This document shows, in pieces, positions 55,344-64,000 of a stretch of 64,000 bases of DNA; within the stretch, counting starts at the first letter, position 1, and every line of letters starts with the position of its first letter. The DNA is taken from positions 620,001 through 684,000 of the forward strand of contig NW_026570284.1 of the NCBI RefSeq assembly GCF_019649055.1, written 5' to 3'. The DNA is from Paramacrobiotus metropolitanus (lineage: Eukaryota; Tardigrada; Eutardigrada; Parachela; Macrobiotidae). Both the position numbers and the translations under genes were made by a program. The notes under the pieces were generated by a model. It was not told where the DNA came from. It did no database searches and worked only from the letters and a program-made list of their open reading frames with translations.

Positions 55344-55360
55344 AATCCGCTTTTATCACT
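55344..55360 (-). promoter_or_regulatory. Conserved upstream element of MARVEL module H
   Basis: On the minus strand AGTGATAAAAGCGGATT, about 110-125 bases upstream of the module H ATG, matching the element of modules A, B and J. Confidence 0.5.
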
Positions 55361-56147
55361 CAGTCGTTTGTTTTGCTAGAGGACGCTTGTTTATTAATCG
55401 ATCCGTACAGTCCAAAATAAAAACAAGTAATTTGTTCGATATGCTGCTGCAACATTACTGAACGCTTTCTGCGGTAAACAATATGCCATGGCCAGGCTGG
55501 CCAGCTACTATACGTTGTCAATAGATTCATATATCCTTACGTCCTTATTTTTTGGAAATTATCTCCTAAATCAAGATTGATTGTTTCAATAAGATGATGA
55601 TTTTATAAAATAGAGCATCGCACAAACATTCCTACCTTTATATTTAAAAAAATCTTAAGTTTTGGAGAAGGTCTAAAAAAATTTTTAAAAGCTGTAGTAC
55701 TTAAAGGTTGTTAGTACTTAAAGGTTGTTGGTTTTGGAAAATATCTCCTAATTCGAGATTCCGTTTGTGAAGCTTTTGATAGTTTTAAAAAATCCAGCAT
55801 CTCCCACAGCTTCCTGCTGCTTGGAAAAAAATTTTTGGTTTCCGGAAGGTTTTCAAAACCCTTTTAAACTTTCAGTACTTAGCGTTTAAAGTTCATAGAA
55901 ATTTCCAGTAAATTCTGGAAACGTCTCGAATGAGCAAATACAGGTTTTGCAACTTAGCAACCTAAACAACAGTTATTTAAAATTGTCAAATACATCAAAC
56001 TTTTAATTATACATTTTTAAATTCTAGAAACCTTTAAGATGTTTCTAAATGCGTTTGAATACCTCAAAATAACTGTAAATTTATCCAAAGTCAGCTCCAA
56101 AGCATTTACATTTCCAGAATTTTTAAATATTTCTAAATATTTCGACT

Positions 56148-56168
56148 CGGCCCCGCGAAGCGGGGCCG
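56148..56168. repeat. GC-rich perfect hairpin with GAA loop
   Basis: CGGCCCCGC (56148-56156) and GCGGGGCCG (56160-56168) pair perfectly around a GAA loop, in an otherwise very AT-rich stretch. Confidence 0.85.
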
Positions 56169-56954
56169 TTACCTCTAATTTTCTGAGCCTCCAGAGTTTC
56201 TAAATTTTAAAAATATCTAGAAATCTGAGTATCTCAATATCGCACCGTTTAAATGGTCTAATTTATGTGTAATTTCTAAATATCTAAAAGCCGTCTCGCG
56301 GCCCGTTTACCGTACTCACTCACGTAGCGGCTCTGTAATTCTGGTGGTAGCTTGGGCATTCACTAACCTACTGTTGCTCTGTAATACTGGCGATAGCTTG
56401 GGTACTCACTAAGCTCGAAATCTAATATACTATATGTATTTATTTTATTTTAATAATTACTGAAGAGCTTGACTGAATGGCTGAAAATCTTACAATCTTA
56501 CATGCAGCGTGCGAGGTCACCTTGGGCAACCGTTAATTGTTTCCCAAAATTTTCCATTAATTGTGCGCTGAAATATCGGCTGAACGGTTTTTTATGGGCA
56601 TCGTTTAAATGATCCCACTCCATCCATTTTATCACCGTTTAAATATTATCTGTCTTACCAAAAACTACAGGTTTTCAGTTCCTTAGAATCGGCAATATAA
56701 AGTTACATTGAAAACGGGAAAAAGAATCGTGAAAAAGGCAAACAAAAAGAAAAATTACGGAGGCTTTCAGTTTTTATAAAACTGGTCGAATTTAACCGGA
56801 AAGCTTGAAAACTGTCCGCATTTCCACATGTTTAAAATATTTTCGTAGCTGGCCTCGCTGGGGTTTTATATTTGAAATATTTCTCAAAATCTTCTTTATT
56901 GCTGTACGAAGTGTATTTGTATTTCATTCATTTTTCCATACCTCGAACATAACT

Positions 56955-56974
56955 GGTCGCGCGCTAGCGCGACC
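56955..56974. repeat. GC-rich perfect hairpin
   Basis: GGTCGCGC (56955-56962) pairs with GCGCGACC (56967-56974) around GCTA. Confidence 0.85.
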
Positions 56975-57182
56975 GATACTTGTATAAGTAAAACACTACC
57001 CTACGTATTGTACACTATACAGTAACGTTAGTAAGATCATGCACCGATCATGCAATTGCAGGCACTGCAAGATCATGCATCGATCAGGCATTTTGTCGTC
57101 ACTGTAGACTGTACGTACTATATACGCAGCAAAATTTCGAGTACGGTATAATAAACATGACTTCTGGCCTAATTATTATTAG

Positions 57183-57595
57183 TTTTATTTGGAACATTAC
57201 GAAGTGGCACACAAGCGTACAGAATGCGTGTTAATTTTCGCCCTTTTTTAAAGTACTGCTAGTGTTGTACTCGTACTAAACGCGTTCCGACAGCACGTTG
57301 AGCTAACCATAAAATCCGTAGAGTACCATATAGAGTACTTACCTACAATTAAAAATCCGTAGAGTGCAATGTACTGCATAACTGATGCAGAGTACCAAGT
57401 ATACTTACTGCCTGGGACTCTACGGATTTTAGGTATGTACTCTATAATTATGGCACTCTATGGATTTTAGCTCCACGTGCTGTTGGAATGCGTTTAGTAC
57501 GAGTACCACACTAGCAATACATTAAAAAAGTGCTAAAATTAATACACATTCTGTACGCTTGTGCCACTTCGTAAATCGTAATGTTCCAAATAAAA
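57183..57595. mobile_element. Second palindromic foldback element, about 413 bp
   Basis: Terminal inverted repeats begin TTTTATTTGGAACATTACG at the left and end with its complement at the right. Pairing continues inward through AAGCGTACAGAATG, CGTACTAAACGCGTTCC and two copies per arm of an AAATCCGTAGAGT block. No coding capacity; the target duplication is unclear. Unrelated in sequence to the 14274-14896 element. Confidence 0.75.
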
Positions 57596-57959
57596 TTAAA
57601 GCCGATGACCTTTGCGATTTCCTTGTTATGTACTCTTATCACAAGTATAACATTTTGATCTAAAACATTCAAAGGAATCTACTCGTAACATTTTCAGAAG
57701 CTTACTACAGATAGTATAAACATGAAATCATGGTTGCTTATGAAGAACTTGGCTTCCAGGATGCAAAAGCAAAAGCTTCACGCTTGCCAGCTTCACGCTT
57801 GTTCAGGATCATATCATACGCCATTGTCCATGCATACAGGAAAATAATTTGCTGCATTAAAATCAGGAACATGTATATTGACGATCGAACAACTCTTCCT
57901 TTGACAAATCAATATTTTCCGCCTTGCCTTTCCTCGACCTGCAAAGCCACTTCTGTATT

Positions 57960-58425
57960 GCTGCAATAAACATGCAAAATAATTATAGAGCCGCAATACG
58001 TTTATGTCTCATTTTTAGGCTAACATGCAAAACTAAAACGAACTGTTTTGCTAAACAGCTGGAAAATGTTACGATAACCCAAGAACTTACTATAGCTACT
58101 GTAGATTCTCACATTAGTAAGCACTTGGAATCTTGGATAACCATAAACACCTGTCGCAGCACCATGGCCTTGTCGTACATCGCAGCCACATCCACTCGAG
58201 CCGGAGGTGCTGCAGCGCTGGCCGAGCGGAGCAAGACCGAGAAATACCGCAACATTACTCAAGATTACTGGTTCTCGCCGCTGGGCTTCGAGACTTACGG
58301 AGCTTTTGGACCAGAAGCCACCCGGCTGCTTAACGTGCTAGGAAAGATGATCCATGGCAGCAATTAGGCGAACCGCGAGCACTGGAGTTTTTGCGTCAAC
58401 GGATCAGCATAGAAATTTAGCGAGT
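57960..58425 (+). pseudogene. Decayed LINE reverse-transcriptase C-terminal fragment
   Basis: The frame around 58130-58366 reads YIAATSTRAGGAAALAER, then FSPLGFETYGAFGPEA and LGKMIHGSN before a stop; the expected continuation FLRQRISIEI appears in another frame at about 58387-58420. This is the same C-terminal LINE region as in the nested fragment at 24229-24612, but clearly a different, older copy. Confidence 0.75.
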
Positions 58426-60234
58426 AAATGCAGCATCTACATATAATGGAAACAGCGCCACCAGCGGCGACTTTAGACAAATTATTTTCTGTAATCCGCC
58501 CGCCTGTGTTCGTACTTCGTAGATGTTGCTGTGTAACTCGCTTGTTTTCAGTTTCTCATGATTTCTGTAGAATGTGGGAAAAATTTTGTTGCGCATAACG
58601 CGCATAAATTGTATTCACCCATAAACACCTTGTACACTATATGTATACAGCAGTAAGCTTGTCTAGGTTGTCTGTTGCGTCAAGATTTGAATTTGAACAA
58701 CGCATCCGCTCCGTACGCCAGCGTAGCCGACGACCAAAAAAATGCAGGAAAATAAATGTATTATAGGTTAACCGTATTTACACAAATCCAGTAACAGTGA
58801 CAATTTCGCCCAATAAGAACCTATGCAGTAAACTTCCAGCAGTTAGACAACCAGAAATTTTTGCTTTCATTGGTCCGAGGAATCATCGCCATAATGAATG
58901 AAGTCAGCTTAAGACCCTACAAGCTGCTGACGTGTACTGGCGTCACTTAGTACACATCGGTACTACTTTACTACTTCTACCCCTACTACTAAGGCCTAGG
59001 CTTTACTACAACTTCTACGCGAGTCCTGACCGCGACTCCGAGTATCGACTTCTCAGAAATCTCCAGCAGAGAACGTTGACCGCGACTTGCCATTTCGACG
59101 TGACCGCGCTTCGATGACGTAGCTCAACCTATTGTTCTAGTGTATTAGTTGACCTCTTGTTCTTATTAGTCCACGTGTAGTGATGCAGCGGTGTGATTAG
59201 TCCACGTGTCCTCAGATGTCTCTTATTGGCTAGCATTTATATCCCTATTGTTCTCAGACCCATACCTGCGCGTACGAAGAGCCAGCACTTGCGGTGCCCA
59301 GGGCTATATAAGGCGCTCGTCGCCCACACAAATGTCAAGAGTTGTAATCCCAACAAAAGTAGTCTTGTTACTCGATCTGATTAACTTCAGGCTTTTGCTC
59401 TGGTCTTCTCTTTCCAAGTGAGGCTGTTCAAACTGACCTCTGGGTGACCTTTCACCTATTGTCAAGGGTCATTCCTCTACTTCGTCGACGTGCATTATCA
59501 TCTTCGGATAGTCTCGTGACGTAACAGGTTACCCACTTGATCCCACTTGATTCGCCTTGACCTTTCGGTCCCTTCGATCTTCATGCCCTGTAGCCCCAGG
59601 TTGATGGATCTCTCATACGCTTCAGCTACCATCTAGCGTCGGACAGGTAACGTATAACTTCACGCATCCCTTGTGTTTTCCTTTCGTGTCTTCTCTTTCA
59701 GCAGGCTTTCGGGTTCCGGATCCTCTTCTTCATCCTTGCATATCATCTCATACTTGTACATCAACATCCTTAACCTTTCGCTCCATGAAATACATAAGAA
59801 GTTGAGATTAAGAGCAGCTCTATTCTCCGACTGGTCGTGGTCTGGGAAGTGCATATCAACATCGCACGCAACCGCTTTTATTTATTTGCACGACACTGCA
59901 TATGTACGAAAACCGCAAATCGAATACGGATGCTGCAGACCTTCCGTATCCGCCGAATCGGCTGCTTGTACATAGCGGTTGCCAGTTGTGATTCTACTAG
60001 ATCGACATAAAAACGTAAAACATTTTCATCGAGAAATGTCGAATGTGTTGGAATTTCTTGTCTTTGTTACAAGTTCAGAAGTTTCCGAAGTTCAGAAGTT
60101 ACAAGTTCAGAAGCTCATCAGCGCTATGACTTATACTGTACGTATCTATATATGCCAGTTTGGTTCAATCTGCAAGTTGATAATTAAGTTCCTATGTCTA
60201 CGCGACATATACTATTATAGCAGTTTATTTCTAG
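58426..60234. other. Intergenic region without a recognised gene
   Basis: A TATA-like element GGGCTATATAAGG lies near 59301-59313 within a stretch that has promoter or LTR character, but no partner repeat or ORF is seen. Short duplicated blocks (GTCCACGTGT, about 59170 and 59200) are present. An N-terminal exon for module I was sought here and not found. Confidence 0.4.
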
Positions 60235-61143
60235 TACCTTAAGACGTGTTCCGGGATCCTGAACATCGTTGGTCTGGTAAGGCTATAGTATGTGGATGTA
60301 AACGACGCAGTGCAACGTTAGGTAATTACGGTCTTCGGCCGAATGAGGCTTGGTACTGCAGTTTTGCAGTTGACCGGGGACAATCATAACTTTGTATACC
60401 GCATTAGATTTTCTAATATGAACTCCTGGATTGCAGACGTAGCATATGTAGATGCACCCGGAATATTATAGCCAAATTTTGGCTTTTGCAGGTCCTTATA
60501 TTGGTTGCTTTCCTTTTGGTGGCGCTTGCAGTAACTTCAAGCTGGGAATGCTACATCTGCCATTACTGCATAAGATCTGCAGAATGGACAAAATTTGTCA
60601 CAATTACGGGATTTATCATTACGTTTATATTGTTGTTCCTGCATTTATCCCGCGTAATAGATCCACTATGCCAGGTTAACTGGTTGTTTGCAGTGAGTGA
60701 TTTCATTATCTACAGCATACGACATCAGCCTGAATTACGTACGGAAATTGTGTTGCAAACACAGTTTGGTACGTAAATTGTGTTGCAAACACATCAACCT
60801 TTTCGCCGATTAGGAGGGGCTTTACAGCTGTATTGTGTCTATTCTCCTTATCACTGCCGGAGCTGTCATGATCCCTTACGCCGATATGGATGGCGTTCGT
60901 GGAGCTTGCACGGTATAGCAAATTACCATTTCGAAAATTGCACGTTTTTTATCTACGAATACAGTTTGTACGAAACGAAATGCTTCTGTTTCAGTTTTTC
61001 TGCTGGTCAGCGACGCTCGCGTACGGAGCGGATGCAGTCTTCAAGTTAAAATCCTGGCGTATTAAGCAAACTGAACAAGGTTCTCACACTATATTAGTGA
61101 CCTGTGACTGGTCTTCGTGATTTTTGCAGCATTTCCAGTTTAG
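60235..61143 (+). CDS. MARVEL-domain module I (first exon not found)
   Basis: Exons: 60235-60276 (YLKTCSGILNIVGL), 60492-60692, 60814-60912, 60994-61078, and a probable tail exon 61130-61143 (TAG). The frame is continuous through all of them. TM1 reads VLILVAFLLVALAVTSSW; the loop has CYICHYC; TM2 VTITGFIITFILLFLHLSR; TM3 ITAGAVMIPYADMDGVRG; TM4 FFCWSATLAYGADAVFKLK followed by SWR. It is most like modules B and E. No ATG-bearing N-terminal exon is recognised within 2 kb upstream, so the gene is either partial or has a distant or diverged first exon. Confidence 0.7.
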
Positions 61144-63325
61144 CGAAATAACTCTTTTTGCAAAAGGTTAATGAACCGAAAAGACCTGTTACTGTAGCGT
61201 ACTGCTCTGCATTTTGGTAGTCAATCGGTTTATAGCACAAGCTCTCAAAACATGAGTTCAGTTAACGCGATATTTCGATAATCTTAATGCACAATAAGTT
61301 TATCGTCAAATGCAAAAGTGGATTTTGCAGGTCGACACGTTGGCAAATACTAGCAATTCGAAGGATGAACAGCTCCAGGTCCATACTTTTGTTCCCGATG
61401 CTAGTGCAGTCAAGTATTTTTGCGTATAAACAGCGCTCGAGATAGATATAATAATTCTGGAAAAGGACAGATGCTTCTTTGAAAAGCGTTTTGGAAGTCA
61501 AAACCTAGGAAAGCAAAAAATTTTCATGGTTTTCACGCGTTTGAATGTGTTTACGACTGTTCAAGTATAAATACCCTTATGTCAAAGTCACTTTATATTC
61601 TTGTTTTTGATATGGCTGCATGACAAAAGAAGAATGATAAAGGTATCCGTTTTGCGCCTCTCCTAAAACATCGGTAACTATGTGCTTCGTGCTTACAAAA
61701 GTGTTTTTTGGTTCTTGCACCATCGTGTGATCCCAAACTGAGTACAGTGGTCACTTCATAACTTTGCGCGGAGAACGTGGCATCCTGCCATCTGACTGTT
61801 TCTAACAGTTAAAAACCTGCTGATCGATAGTTTGCGGATACAATCTTGGAAAATATTGAAAATTTTTTGGAAAACGTCCTGCAAAGCGCAAATTAAATTC
61901 TTTAAAAGCAACCAATTTTCTGTTTGAATACTTTTGGAAATATGACAAGAATATTTCGTTGGAGATTTCAGTCCAAATAATTCTAGTTGAAGCCGTTATA
62001 CTTGCTTAATATAATGGGACTACATAACAACGGAATGACAAAGGTCATCGGTTTTGCGTTCCTTAAACCGCAGATAATTATGCGCGCTATGTTCAGGCAC
62101 AAGTGCAATTGTCATGACCTTTGAAGGTACTCTGCACCCGGTACTGTGATCCGAAACTAAACGCGTCTATAGATGTGCATAGAGGCGGTCATCTGTGTCG
62201 CACAAGAACCTAGCTTTTTAGTAGTCTGTACGTAGCTGTACGTCTGTATGTGTCTGTATGTAACTTTTTAGTTCGAACCAAAAATAAAAATTAAGAGTTG
62301 AGAATTCAAACAGATTTGCACGAAAACAATAAAATCTGGTAACAAAACGTTTGACCAGAAATTTTTTCACACAAGGAAGGGAAAGAGAAAAAAAGCAATA
62401 ATAACTACATATAACAAACAATACAGCTCTTTTGCTATCTAATAAAACATATAGATATGCGAGAATGCAAAAGAGATGCCATGCGAGACGCTAGTTTCAA
62501 CGACAGAATGTCGGTAGAACGACATATAGGAGATACTGTGTTATTGTGCCAAATCGGTATACCGTATACCGGGTACATATTATTATGACCAGGACCGACT
62601 ATATAAACTTGGTCGTGGTAGTGCACCCCATAATCTCGATATTAATGGTAGTACACCATAATCTCGATATTAAACCCCAAGTAAGCTGCAATAATAAGCC
62701 AAAAATAAACTAGAGGTAAACTCGCTTAATAATGCTTTCGGACAGTGTCAAGGTCGTTTTCAAACTTTACGTATTTTTTGTTCCAGATCATTATTTGTAT
62801 GTATGTATACGTTTTAAAAAACGAGCTCATTAAACATTCGGCATGTAAGACTTGAGCTTTTTCGAAGATTCGCTACGTTTATTGTATCCTTGTGGTTAGA
62901 TCGAAAGGCATCAATCATATCTACATGTATTATCTAAACTGCTGAATTTACAATTTATAATTTTACTCTATATGTACTTAGCAAGATACATACAGTATCC
63001 TGGGCGCTTATTCGGCACTTTGAAATGTTCCCAATCATGATCGCTATATCGTAATTTTGTTGCATACGATTTTCATGTTGTGTAGAACAAACTGCCTGAT
63101 CGGTGCATGATCGTGTCGTGATAAACAACTTACTCGTACCATGTGCCTTCACTGGCACTTTGACTGTCAGCGTAGCTTTTTAGTTTTACAACGTAGACGT
63201 TTCTACCCCAAGCGTTCAGTAGTGTTGCAACAGCAGCACGGTCGCAGATTAAACACATTCTCTTCATTTTGGATTAACCTGATAATCATTTAGTGAAACA
63301 GTTATTCTTTACCAAAACAAGCAAC
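61144..63325. other. Intergenic region between MARVEL modules I and J
   Basis: No gene recognised. It has a tandem duplication with TAATCTCGATATTAA at its core (about 62617-62675), TGTACGTCTGTATGT-like simple repeats (about 62222-62262), two copies of the AAAGGTCA octamer (near 62038 and 62114) and a TGATCGGTGCATGATCG block near 63099. Confidence 0.5.
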
Positions 63326-63340
63326 TGTGATAAAACCAGA
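63326..63340 (+). promoter_or_regulatory. Conserved upstream element of MARVEL module J
   Basis: TGTGATAAAACCAGA, 117 bases before the ATG at 63458; it matches the elements upstream of modules A, B and H. Confidence 0.5.
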
Positions 63341-63457
63341 GCTTATGTTTTTTGAAACAGATTCGGTATAAATTTCAGTAATTGTTTCGCTCTACAGTTT
63401 GCATCGTATCCGCTCATTTCTATATCCAGCTGCAAGTTTCTGAGAGTTAAGTAAAAC

Positions 63458-63790
63458 ATGGAGAGAAAGGCATTGCCGCTTTATCATCAAAACATCGCCA
63501 TTGCTTGTTCCGGCAAAGATACGCTGATGCAGTCGCGATTATTACATTCTGGATGTGGAAAATCGGACGTGCCGGAAACGCCTGTCAAATCCAGCAGCAT
63601 CGTCCACGCTAAAACTTATTTTGACACACATGTACGTCGTTGGTCTGCTTTAAGGGCGTTTTCGTATGCATATTATTTTAACCTTAAGATTTGTTATCCT
63701 ATTTCAATGCACTATCCAAGGCAGTTTATTATGCGTGCTCCTGTTTAGTACCTCTGGACGTTTTCCGGACTGCTGAAAATTATTGAAATG
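63458..63790 (+). CDS. MARVEL-domain module J, 5' part (continues past the window)
   Basis: Exon 1 (63458-63631) encodes MERKALPLYHQNI and ends KTYFDTH; exon 2 (63749-63790) encodes YLWTFSGLLKIIEM, the invariant 14-codon MARVEL entry exon. Donors GTACGT and GTACGG follow. The remaining exons should lie beyond 64000. Exon 1 is closest to that of module H. Confidence 0.8.
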
Positions 63791-64000
63791 GTACGGTAAT
63801 TGTACTGTGTATGTACATGTACAATACATAATCTAAAACAATAAAAATACGTAGTATTATCTAACCATGTTCCGCTGTCTAAACAATAATGCTTTACTGC
63901 ACCAAAGCTGTTAGCTTTACCTACAAAATTTAATCCAGTTCACAGTACTCCTGTGGTATTTTTAAATTAAAAAAGAGTGGCAGCATAATAGACTATATTC

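Larger units (their letters stand above)
55361..57182. other. AT-rich intergenic region with short GC-rich hairpins
   Basis: No gene recognised. It has many TTTCTAAAT-like and GGAAATATCTCCTAA-like short repeats, a direct repeat with CTGTAATNCTGG and TAGCTTGGG blocks (about 56330-56415), and two compact GC-rich hairpins listed separately. Confidence 0.5.

Noticed and set aside
1-64000. CRISPR arrays, bacterial operons or viral genomes
   Set aside because: No regularly spaced short repeats, no Shine-Dalgarno-led gene runs; intron-bearing animal genes and retrotransposons explain the window.

Overview
The window is nuclear DNA of an invertebrate animal. It carries multi-exon genes with GT-AG introns of about 65 bp to 2 kb, a eukaryotic tRNA gene with a pol III terminator, LTR retrotransposons, a LINE 3' fragment and foldback elements. 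The lineage cannot be fixed from sequence alone; the monofunctional PHM gene and the private MARVEL gene cluster fit a protostome.

Region 1 (1-14.2 kb) holds two convergent conserved genes. Peptidylglycine alpha-hydroxylating monooxygenase is on + (2628-6254, 8 exons, all phases agree). A transmembrane channel-like (TMC) gene is on - (6722 to about 13.7 kb, about 14 exons), with two places where the reading frame jumps. A tRNA-Gly(TCC) follows on -.

Region 2 (14.2-19.5 kb) is repeat-rich. It has a 623-bp palindromic foldback element with a 7-bp target duplication, a pair of diverged duplicates, a small membrane-protein ORF and a decayed DNA-level copy of part of the TMC gene.

Region 3 (19.8-64 kb) is a cluster of at least ten modules (A-J) encoding four-pass MARVEL-domain proteins with one shared exon plan: N-terminal exon, an invariant 42-nt exon, TM1-TM2 exon, TM3 exon, TM4 exon, short tail. 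A, B and H are complete. C has a nonsense codon, F is frameshifted, G is truncated, and I and J are partial. Splice phases suggest some neighbouring modules are or were spliced into multi-MARVEL chains.

Two LTR retrotransposons sit in introns of this cluster. Element 1 (24054-41191, 17.1 kb) is a Ty3/gypsy-type element in intron 4 of B. It has gag, a -1 frameshift site with a predicted pseudoknot, pol, and two extra ORFs; the first of these seems to carry four winged-helix (linker-histone-like) repeats. Its internal DNA is saturated with a strand-specific GCCAG/GGCAG motif and contains an array of hairpins built on the U5/primer-binding-site junction. Element 2 (47467-51489) codes only for Gag and has seemingly identical LTRs.

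Exon borders were assigned by eye from splice consensus, phase and family conservation. Copy counts and enrichment values were made by eye.
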